Positions 54,810 to 64,000 of a DNA stretch of 64,000 nt are shown here, piece by piece. Positions within the stretch are counted from its first letter, which is position 1; every line of letters starts with the position of its first letter. This DNA comes from Bostrychus sinensis (taxonomy: Eukaryota > Chordata > Actinopteri > Gobiiformes > Eleotridae): the NCBI GenBank assembly GCA_020698575.1, contig CM036251.1:15168288-15232287 (forward strand), in the 5' to 3' direction. A program made the translations under genes and the position numbers. The notes under the pieces were generated by a model, which was not told where the DNA came from, made no database searches, and saw nothing but the letters and a program-made list of their open reading frames with translations.

Positions 54810-57778
54810 CTTCACAATATAATGGAGGGATTTAATGTCTTATTATTCAACAACAGTATTTATTTAGTAGAGCTCAAGGCTCATGCAGTGATTTCCAGAA
54901 CTAAACCATGCTTGTTTTTGCTGCTGTCGTTGCTCATTAGGCCAATTTCACACACTCAAGAGACTCTGCATTTTTTTATATTCTCTTTCCAGACATTTTA
55001 CATTAATCTTGCATATTGACCTAATTTCTTACAAAAATTCTTTCTCCACTGTTTGAATATTTATTTTTTTCCTCCTTGTTGCCTTATGTAATTTTTTTTG
55101 AGATGTGTTGCTGCCATCAGATTAAAAATTAGTTTGTTTTTTATGGTTTCAATTTTGATTTTTGCAGTTCTTATATTATGCTTTTTCCAGGCTTTTTAAA
55201 TAGTGCATATGTGATATTGCTACACATAAAAGGACTTTTAATGACTACAACATAATAACATAATAACATTAAAAGTATGCCATGTCTTGCTCTCAGCTCT
55301 CATATAGATTAAGTATAGTTACATCTGACAAATCTTATACCACCAATCTTGCTGACTTAAAGTTCCAGGTATCTCAGAGCGTGTCCCTTTCTAAGATACA
55401 GTGAATAGAAATGAACAACGTCAGAGCTGTATTTCCACTTTGACTGGTGCCGACTACTGCTTTACTCAGCATAAGGAGGAATAAAACAGCCATCGTCTCT
55501 CCCGTCTCTTACTTCCGTCACATTTTGAGACGTCTGTGTGGCTTTCTCATGGCAGACTCGGTGTCATTTCTCTTTCTGTCAGCGAGACTAAAGTGTCTGT
55601 GCCTCTCGCTCCACACCTTTCATCTGTGTGTTGTTGTGCAGCCCTTCACAGTTCACAGACACAGGCCTCTTTAAGCCACCAGGTACTGTGTGCGCTGGCA
55701 TACCTCTGTATCTGAACTACTCAAACTTACACTGCTGCCATTCATTAACGCTTGATGCACTTAAAATGTGTTGCAAAGCTAGAAAGTAACTAGATACTTT
55801 TACTCAAGTACCCTAATTTACTTAAGTACATTTTCTAAGTAAAGTTTTATAGTCACTATTTTTTGACCATGGTATCAAAGTGGGTAGTAACAGTAGTAAT
55901 AGTAGTAGTGGTACCTAAATGATACTTTTACTGATCAAAATTTTCATTTTTTTTTTTTACTTTTTTTAGGAGGCAGATGCTGTGATGACCCTACAGGGGA
56001 AAAGCTTAAAGAGAAAAGGACTTCTGACTTTTACTCAAGTAATAATACTTTTACTGTTACTTGAGTAATATTACATTAAATTCATAGTACTTTTACTTGA
56101 GTACAGATTTGGGGTAAGTTAACCCTTGGAGGTCTGCTGCTTTGTTGTTTGTGTTTTTGACTCTACCCTCATATCTCACCTTTGGAATTGAGAAACATAT
56201 AAATATTATATATCATTTTGTTCAGGACAACTTTATCTATTACCAGATGGTAATAATTTTTGTTTGTTGTACTATTTGAACACCTTACAGCCTACAATAC
56301 ACAAAAATCATAAAATATAAAATAAAAATGTTGCAATTTTTTGAAATAAAAAAATCAAACATGCTTAATAAAGATTTCTGAATGCTTTAAAAATTCTTAT
56401 AAACATATTTTAAAAAATCAGTGAAATGTAAGTGTGAAATGAAAGTAAATGCCTTTAGGAGCCATTAGAACACAGGTGATAATGGTAAAAATAGACCTGG
56501 ACCATGTCCCAGTTCATTATATATTCACTGTATCATTAAAATGTGCTCTGCTGGCCTTTGTCAGATGTTAACAGGGTTTAAATAAAACCCTGTTTTATTT
56601 AACATTTGAACATTTACAAAGTCAACAGTGTCCTACATGCAGCTCACTGAATAGCGACACGTGTGGACAAACTCAGGAAGTGCAGGAGAGTGAAGCGTGG
56701 GTCAGAGACACTTTTGACAGCTCAAACTGAGAAAACACATGAGAAAACTCCCAAACTGCTGTAAATTACAATATTCTACTGAAACAGTCTCACCATTCAG
56801 CTCATGAGGCAGAGGGAGCTCAGTGTGCACAGGTAAAGACTTGTCTCTGTCTCTTCGTCACGTGATTCACACACAAGTCCCTCTCGGCCCATTAGAGGAG
56901 ATATCTATCCTCTGACACTGTAATATATTATTTTTGAGATTATTTGTTGGAGTAAAGGTCTAATCCCCCTGAACCTCTGCTGTCTGTCTGAGGCGCAGAT
57001 CTCACTCTTTCACTGTCACTGTTCCCAGTGCAGTCTGCAGCCTCTGTCTCTCCTCTCCCTCCTCTACTTCTGTCCATGAAAACAAAGTTGTGGCAAATAA
57101 ATTTCCCTTATTCTGGCCGTTTTTTGGGGGTAAAACATACAATAAACAATAAGATAAAGTGCTAAAGTTAATTAGAGGCGCGTCAGTTGATAGCGTCTTT
57201 AAACGGTTGTAAAACGTTAACGGTCTAAATCTCCGTGATTTCTGGGCCTATCCACATAAAATAAAAACTGACATGAAGATTAAAACCTTCTCTGTTATGA
57301 GTAACCAGCATTACTCTGAAGTGAAACAGTTTTTTCACTACAACTGCGCAAAACATGATCATGGACCTCTAAGGGTTAAAGGCCTAAGCTAACAGTTAAC
57401 ACCTCGGTCTTTTAGCAGGATTCACAAATAAACAACTTTTTGTATGCACCAAAAATGGTCAGTAACTCAAATATAACTTACTGTATTTGTCAGTACTAAT
57501 GTGTGTCAGTGGACCTACCTTTTGTGATGGTGGTAGTATCTTCAGCAAATCCTCAAATAATTTTAGTAAATTTCAGAGATTAGATGAAGCTAACGTTAAA
57601 GTGACCAACAGTTTTAAATGTATCTTTTTGTCTCGTGTCCAAGGCAGTACAGGGAGCTCCGTTGCCATGGAGACACAACATTCTGACCCTCTGGGCTGTT
57701 GTGTGAAGGGAATAACTGCATATGTTTCCTCTGTAGCTGGCACCAGAGGATTAAAAAGTCATCAGTTTGTCGTTTCTG
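54810..57778. other. Sequence upstream of the first visible right plcz1 exon
   Basis: Probable plcz1 intron, mirror of 1400-4756 without the hAT insertion. It holds a MITE (55780-56120) and two stretches absent from the left arm: about 200 bp near 55500-55690 and about 480 bp near 56325-56840. No EF-hand or start exon is recognised. Confidence 0.5.
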
Positions 57779-58306
57779 AGCTGATAAGGACAGATGTGAA
57801 TAATAAGCTCCAAGAAATAAAGGTTTACATTATCAGCTGCTCAAATCTCCACGTGAGTCACATTGTTTTTCATTATGTTCAGAGCTTAACATTTACTTTT
57901 TTCCTCACTGGCCACAGTGGCTGGTATTTGTCAAAATTTGCACGCCAATTAGTGTTTTTAGCCACAATTGAATTAGTTAAATAAATGCAAAATGTGGTTT
58001 TCTGTATGAAAAAAAATAAATAAAAAATGTTTACCTAGGCAGAATAAATTGATGTAACAATAACGTCAACATTGTCATATTGCAAAACAAAAGCAAAAAA
58101 GCAGAGGGAACTACATAGACCATGATCCTTTGCTCTGTTTCAGTGTAGCCAACATGACAAAATTAGTGTTATTAAACACTTTTTTCAGTCTTAATCTTTT
58201 GAAATATCACAGTAACTAAATCACTAATGGCTCGTCAGGGAATTTTTATAGGAAATGTTTTGTATCATGAGCTTTTCTACAATATTGTACCATTACATTA
58301 ATATTG

Positions 58307-59445
58307 CAAATATTGTAAACCTCCTTGCTGAGGGATCAGCAAGCAGGTTTCAGAAAAAAATGCTCATGTACAGATCAACACTAAGCATCATTATCGAACA
58401 GTCCATCGAATGGAACTCATCCCTCTACATAAATTTCATTGACTTTGAGAAAGCGTTTGATAGCCTAGACAGGAGATCATTATGGCGCCCAATGTGGCTT
58501 CATGGGATTCCCACCAAAATCACAAACATAATCAAGAACTTGTATGAAGAAACATCCTGCAAAGTCATCCATGCTGGCCAACTGTCCTGGAGCTTCAGTG
58601 TCAGGATGGACGTTAAACAGGGATGCCTACAATCCCCATTCTTGTTCCTCCTGGCAACTGATTGGATCATGAGGGAAACAATGGAGGGGAGGAAAAACTG
58701 AATACAGTGGACATTGTGGAAGCAGTTAGATGACTTAATTTTGCAGATGATATGGCTCTCCTGTCACACACACACACACAGATGCAGGACAAGACAAACA
58801 AATTGACACAAAATGCGCAGAAACCTGGTCTCACACCCAATGCAGTAAAAACACAAGTCATGAAGATCCATTCCATATCTAGCAACCCCTTCCTCATAAA
58901 CAAAAGTGAATTTGGAGAGGTGGAGGCTTTCACATATTTGGGCAGTGTAGTAGACACTAGGGGAGGATCAGAGGCAGATATAAAAAGCCGGATCAACAAG
59001 GCAAGGGCCATTTTTAACATGCTCAGGAAGATATGGAGCTCAAAACAAATCTCAACCAATACCAAGGTTTGCATATTACCATACCTGTTTCAGAAGAAGA
59101 CTGAACATCTGGTGGAGAGACAGAATGAGGAATGTAGACTTGTGGGAAAGAACAGGCCAGGATCCCATTGATCTACAAATTAGAAAAAGAAATTGGAGTT
59201 GGATTGGACACACCCTCAGAAAACCAGTCACAAACATCACCTGACAAGCCCTGAGTTGGAATCCCCAAGGAGCAAGGAAAAGAGGTCACCCTAGGAACAG
59301 CTGGAGAAGAAGTGTTCTGGCAGAAATGACTGAGAGTGGCCACAATTGGGGAGACCTGGAGAGAATTGCCAACAACCAAGTGAGATGGAGGACATTGGTC
59401 AATGGCCTATGCTCCCTAGAGGAGCCAGGGGCCTAAGTAAGTAAG
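58307..59445 (+). mobile_element. 5'-truncated non-LTR retrotransposon (Nimb/I- or RTE-like)
   Basis: 1139 bp between 13 bp direct repeats tacattaatattg (58294-58306, 59446-59458), ending in a taagtaagtaag tail. It encodes RT pieces in shifted frames: an AGFRKK-type box near 58340, NFIDFEKAFDSLDRRSLW (about 58430-58490), VKQGCLQSPFLFLLATDW (about 58610-58670), and the C-terminal FTYLGSVVDTRGGSEADI (about 58930-58985). At least two frameshifts occur, and the catalytic F-A-D-D box (near 58740) is split from the rest by a frame change. It lies outside the inverted duplication. Confidence 0.75.
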
Positions 59446-59458
59446 TACATTAATATTG

Positions 59459-60945
59459 TGATAATACCTTACTATGAAATTTTATATTGTTACATTCCTA
59501 CTAAATCGTATACGTAGAGCAACAACAAACCATGCTTAACCTTTAAAGTTAAGAAATACAATAGGTATTCATAAAATTTAACCAGCCTAAGTGGCTAGTG
59601 GGAGTATTTGTGTTACTAACCAAAATGAATATCTACCTGCATTTGTGTGGTTGGCGAGGGTTAATGTGAAGCCCTGATTATGTTAGAGAGCTAGAGTTGT
59701 TCAAATGCATTCATAGTTTCCATATCAGCAGAGAACAACATGAACTAGGACTTTTTGAGAGTTGTCACTCAATTCAAGCTTGAACTGATGACTCTGGCTA
59801 ACATTCACACACTTGTGAACCAATGACTTGGACTTTTGGACAATAACTTGGACTTGGACTCATGCACTTGTGAGTTATACTTGTTTGCTTTTTAGGCTGA
59901 AAGCAGTAACAGCCACTTGATTTATATATGACATGAAGTTATCAATGTGGCACCCTTGTTTCCACAAATCTCCGCCTCTCCCATGAACCCCCGCCCACTG
60001 ACCAATCAACAAGCCTTACATCCAATCTGCTCTCATTCATTTGTACAGAACACTGTGTACCACTCTGTTCCCACTGAATTCTCACAGCTATTTTTCATTT
60101 TGTAGTAAAATGGCAGCATACAAAGTTTAAGGAAATAAAAAATTAAAATTAAAATCTCTCTCTGATTAAAAGAACGAAACACTCTCTTCAGCTGTTTCTT
60201 TATGGCAGCGGTAAAATATTTTCAGTTTTCTTTTAGTCACATAATGTTTTTAAAGGTTGTAAAACATGCAATGCTGTTTTAGAGGTGACCAAGATTGGTT
60301 TAAAAAGATAAATAAAAGCATAATATATCCTCTATAGCCACAATTTTCATACTTTTGTACATTTCAGTCCATTCAGTCCAAATTTAGACTTGTTTATATC
60401 ATAGTGGACCTAAGTGAACAACATAAAACCAAATGATCAGTGAAGCTTATGCTTCAAATCCATTTGATTTTGGTTGTTTTACGTCTCCTCAGTGGCCATC
60501 TTTGTGGATCTGAATGCTATTGGTTTAAGGTGAACCAGTGGTGCACAACAATAGTTATTGCCAAGTCACAGTGGAGCAGAGCCATTCCTGTCTGCAGCGG
60601 TCTGTAATGGCTGGGCCCTGAGCCTGTCAGAAGCATTGGCAGTACAGGTTTGATGTGATAATTCCCAGGCAGGGAACATGGAGCCCCTGTCTCTGCATCA
60701 CTGCACCTCTCTGCATGGGTCGCTTGGCTGAACTCATATTTAAACAGCCTGTGTATGTGGCTGCATATGAGCCGTAGAGAGGCTCAGTGCTGAATAAACT
60801 ATTTCATTCTTACACTACAAGTGCATCTGCGTGATACTTTTAGTAAATATTACAAAAGATCTATGCAGCTTAGTCTCACTCATATGTTCTGAACCTGTCC
60901 TGCCTTATCTTAGTTTTGGAAATCTGTATTTGACTCAGACTCCAC
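59459..60945. other. Right outer flank, no gene recognised
   Basis: AT-rich intergenic or intronic sequence. No exon with convincing coding content, RNA gene or full mobile element was identified on either strand. Confidence 0.45.
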
Positions 60946-60949
60946 CCAC

Positions 60950-61075
60950 AATAATAATTTGTTGGCCGGTCTGGGGTTCAAACCGCCAACCTCCTTGCTT
61001 GGAGGCAGGAGCACTAACCAGCCCCTGTCTGCATGTGCTTTCCTTGTTATTGTGGATTTTCTCTGGGTACTGTTT
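60950..61075 (+). mobile_element. Degraded tRNA-SINE fragment
   Basis: Contains a B-box-like ggggttcaaaccgccaacc followed by gcactaaccagcccctgtctgc and attttctctgggtactg, which echo the fish SINE body seen at 5282-5575. No complete ends. Confidence 0.4.
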
Positions 61076-61099
61076 AAGTTTGGATTATATACTTTAGAC

Positions 61100-63292
61100 C
61101 AGTGGTGGACGAAGTATTCAACTTGATTACTTGAGTAAAAGTACAGATCCTCCAGGTCAAATATTACTCCAATACAAGTAAGAGTTGCTAAGCCAAATTT
61201 TTAGAGTTAAAGTACTAAAGTATGTCCTTAACTAATAAAAGTGCTACAACAGTTTTTCACAATGTATTTCAAATGAGTGCAGTCAAGAATTTTGGGTAAA
61301 ATGTCTACTACATTCAAGTCACAAATTTACAGCCCCCAAAATATAACTAAAATACATTTTACATCATTTTAGTGAGGAAATGTGGGGATCAACTTATAAA
61401 ACCATAATAGATAAGATTGTGCTACAGCAAAAACGAGCCATATATATTATAAATAAGGCTGGGTATTTTTATTGTACTAATCAATTATTTTAAAATTGGT
61501 TTATTATAGAATCGTGCAAATAATGTTCAAAGCAAAAGTTCAGTCACTTTCAGATTGTGTCCAGAGGTGCTTTTTTTGTTTGTTCCTGAGAGTAAATATG
61601 AGTTGAGAGATATGTAGGGCTGGGTATGTCCAACAACCAGGTGCGTAATTTCCGGGAGGGTTAGGGGGGTTATGACCCCCCACCCCCCCAATCATCATTA
61701 TATTGCGATGAATAAAAATATGAATTATCTTGCATGAATAACTCATCAATTGTTTGTATTCATTTTGTTTGTAATTAGTTTAGTAATTTAGTAATTAGTT
61801 TATTCAGCCCCTCCCTGTGCAGAATACTTGGTATGGCCCAATCCACTCTCTCCTGAGCGTTTGCTGTTTGCTGTGTGTGGCTCAGTCACTGGTGTTGTAG
61901 CGGTGATAGTTGGCTGTTTCTGACCTGTGCTGTTATGAAAAGAGCGCAAAAAAGCAAGTGAACAATTTCACAGTGTTGGTCAACGCCAATCCCAACGAAA
62001 AAGAAAACAAAGTACAAGTACAAGAGGAGGTAAACCTTCGTATTGTGTAGTTAGCTGATGATTTGACTAAATTGCCAGTGTGAGGTAAAGGTAAGGAGGC
62101 TGCCACAGAATATGTGCTGTGTGCAGGACTAATGTCAATTTACCACTGAATGCTAATTTAAGTAAGTTGGGAGATGGCATTATTTACTAATCAGCCGTGC
62201 TGTTGTGCTAACACTGACACTAGCCTAGTACATAACTGAAGCTAAGTAAATCACAGTAAAAGTATCATAATGCATTTCTAGTACAGAACCTCCAAATTAG
62301 CATGCTCCTTTTTACCAAAGTACATGATTCAATGTGTAAAAAAAAATAAAATAAAATAAAAAAATAGGCGGAGAGTTTAACCCCCCCAATATTACACCCA
62401 AAGTTACGCCCTTGCCAACACCCTCATGATACCATACATATCCATTCTGAACAAAGCACAGGGTCAAACAAGTTTACATGGATGTTTTATATTCCGTATA
62501 TTGGCTGTGCTGTGCGTGATATAACCTAATCAACATGACAATAACAGACATTGGTACATAACATAATACACAATTTAACAGGCTTTAATATAACCTTATA
62601 TAACTTAACTAGCAGTATGGCTTATCTAGCCTACTTCTTGTCATGTTTTTGTGAAGAAACAAATTTATCTACATGCTGAGCTGGGCTGTAATGTCCCCAG
62701 CAGTGGAGCATACTCTCTCTGGACCCTGTACCCACCACTTTTCACACCCGGAGGCTATCTTTGGAGGCCCCTAGTGCTATGTCCGGAGCGATCAGCTGTT
62801 TGTGCGCAGCAGTACGGTGGCCAGCTGATGACGCGCACACCGTGCATCTGTGAATGCGCTGCACGTAAATCCTCGTGCGCGCCACAACTTTTTTGTGCCT
62901 CACTTTTCTTATAGGTATTAGTTAGTTCTTATAGTTAAGCTGTGCGTTAGATCGAGTAAGTGTAGGGATAATATCAGCTCTCAAACCGCTGTCACCCTGA
63001 AGGACTCTGCTCTATGTGTTCGCTTTGCGCTGCTAGCAGCCGCGCTAATCAGGAGTTAGTGTTTGAGTGGGAGAAACCAAACAAGAAACTAAACGAACAC
63101 TGACAGTTGTCTTTTGGTTTAAAGACAGTTTCTCTGCAGAAGTTACTTTTTTTTTTTTTTTTTTTTTTTTAGAAATGTAGTGCAGTAAAAGTAGTATGTT
63201 TCCCCTAAAAATACTACTCAAGTAAAGTGCAGATTCTCAATAACTATACGTGAGTACAGTACTTGAGTAAATTTACTTTGTCCACCTCTGCT
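61100..63292. mobile_element. Possible large MITE/hAT relic enclosing other insertions
   Basis: Starts cagtggtggacgaagtattc and ends tttactttgtccacctctg, the two termini of the abundant acttttactcaagta family in correct orientation. The flanking octamers ctttagac and cttaagaa match at 6 of 8. If both ends belong together, this is a 2.2 kb member. The alternative is two separate fragments. Confidence 0.35.
61638..62414. mobile_element. hAT-like element with 8 bp target-site duplication
   Basis: 777 bp with ends caggtgcgtaatttccgg and ccaaagttacgcccttg (inverted, imperfect) and flanks ccaacaac / ccaacacc (7 of 8). G and C runs lie just inside each end. The interior has a possible start-like ATG segment (gttatgaaaagagcgcaaaaaagc near 61930) but no extended open frame. 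Confidence 0.6.
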
Positions 63293-63369
63293 TAAGAAAT
63301 ACATCAATAACCATGTAGTACATAAACAAAGACCTAACATCTGCATGAGTCCAGTAATGTGGCCAACTT

Positions 63370-63470
63370 TTCCATCTTCTTCTGTCATATTGTTCACGAT
63401 GCCTTTGGGCTCACATTACAACACCGCTGGAGCTGAGACACCGAAGACTCATTTAGCATCATTACATGAC
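63370..63470 (-). repeat. Third copy of a plcz1-intron segment
   Basis: The stretch gcctttgggctcacattaca with the following ccgctggagctgagacac resembles 54485-54550 in the right arm (same orientation) and about 5010-5090 in the left. Similarity covers roughly 100 bp and includes the flanking ttctgt-atattgttc. It may be a dispersed repeat or the edge of a further duplication. Confidence 0.5.
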
Positions 63471-63539
63471 AGAGTCTGCACTAATAGACACCGCCTGTCT
63501 CTTCAGACTAATTTTTTGTCACAGATTTGATGAAATTCT

Positions 63540-64000
63540 CAGAGTGCTCCTCACTGGATCTTCACATTTAACAAGACCAGAATGTATTTGACTGAGGCTA
63601 ATGCTTTATACATGGGAAGATATATTAGGAAGTACTCCCAAAATTCACTGGTATGAGAACAATATTACTGCAAACTAGAAGCACTGGGAGAGAGCAGACC
63701 TCTGCCAGGATAATAGGTTTTACCTCAAAATATAAGAGACAATGGATATAGGGATTAAGGCTCAATCTATTGAGGTAAGAAGCCTTTTGCAGTGGTAAAA
63801 ACAAACAAACAAACAAAAACAAAAAAAGTAGGTTATTTGTTTCTTTTCTGACACCTTGTGGCTGGAGTTAGTATCTTTGGCCTTATCCTGGAATTTTACA
63901 GGAGTCCTTTAAAAAAATATTGGATTTCAGATACTCTAGGTCCACTCCAAAAACACATTACTTTCTTCCAAAAGATTTTAATAAAATCCAACTATTAGTT
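63540..64000. other. Window end, unassigned
   Basis: AT-rich sequence with an (aaac)n run near 63800. The wording around 63610-63790 is vaguely reminiscent of LINE-derived sequence, but no motif is clear. Confidence 0.3.

Larger units (their letters stand above)
32742..57778. repeat. Right arm of the plcz1/pik3c2g inverted duplication
   Basis: Mirror image of 1400-21988. It begins at tggctattagtg directly after the Gypsy LTR and ends within tcgtttctg at about 57778. It is longer than the left arm because of the BEL/Pao element, the Penelope-like element, the 2.1 kb insert near 35831-37945, and extra MITE sequence near 42460-43345. Confidence 0.93.

Noticed and set aside
55447..55674. Possible EF-hand or start exon of the right plcz1
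   Set aside because: The open frame shows no EF-hand loop pattern, lies on the strand opposite to the gene, and is partly missing from the left arm.
1400..57778. Palindrome as a pure assembly artefact (haplotype fold-back)
   Set aside because: The arms differ by many substitutions, a frameshift, several insertions with clean target-site duplications and reciprocal deletions, more than expected from mirrored assembly of one molecule. It cannot be excluded without reads.
57487..57984. 165-codon open frame at the right arm edge as a gene
   Set aside because: It crosses the breakpoint, its left-arm counterpart (1311-1691) diverges without selection for frame, and no domain is recognised.

Overview
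The window is from a teleost fish genome. Intron-rich vertebrate genes with short fish-style introns sit among a typical fish transposon mix: L1, BEL/Pao, Ty3/Gypsy and Penelope-like retroelements, hAT-type MITEs and tRNA-derived SINEs. All coordinates and motifs were read by eye. No alignment or database search was run, and human comparisons are from recall.

The dominant structure is a large imperfect inverted repeat. The left arm is about 1400-21988 and the right arm about 32742-57778, with a 10.75 kb spacer at 21989-32741. Each arm carries 11 exons of phospholipase C zeta (plcz1), EF-hand lobe to C2 domain, plus the last three exons of a class II PI3-kinase that best fits pik3c2g. The left plcz1 (+, 4757-19339) faces a longer pik3c2g remnant (-, 26341-20096) tail to tail, as recalled for human PIK3C2G and PLCZ1. 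The right plcz1 (-, 54809-34229) faces only the last three pik3c2g exons (+, 32907-33471).

The copies have diverged. The right plcz1 exons sum to 1731 nt and read as one frame to a stop. The left exons have the same lengths except exon 5 (184 against 234 nt), which shifts the frame to a stop at 15789-15791. Neither arm shows the N-terminal EF-hand exons or a promoter. The pik3c2g remnant keeps 17 exons, from helical domain through kinase and PX to C2. Its 5' half is absent, replaced by a degenerate Gypsy element (about 26690-32739) whose surviving LTR abuts the right arm. Its catalytic-loop exon looks frameshifted.

Insertions after the duplication can be recognised because the other arm keeps the empty site. 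Left only: two copies of a hAT-like element (1797-2859, 20735-21874), a 461 bp terminal-inverted-repeat element (5846-6306) and a 5 kb L1 (8537-13555). Right only: a 6.5 kb BEL/Pao element with apparently identical LTRs (44920-51453), a Penelope-like element (40498-41730) and a 2.1 kb insert with a LINE tail (about 35831-37945).

Outside the arms, 1-1399 holds a 20 bp minisatellite, a possible hAT N-terminal fragment and a fold-back Penelope-like terminus. The stretch 57779-64000 holds a 5'-truncated LINE, a hAT-like element, SINE debris and a short third copy of a plcz1-intron sequence near 63370-63470.
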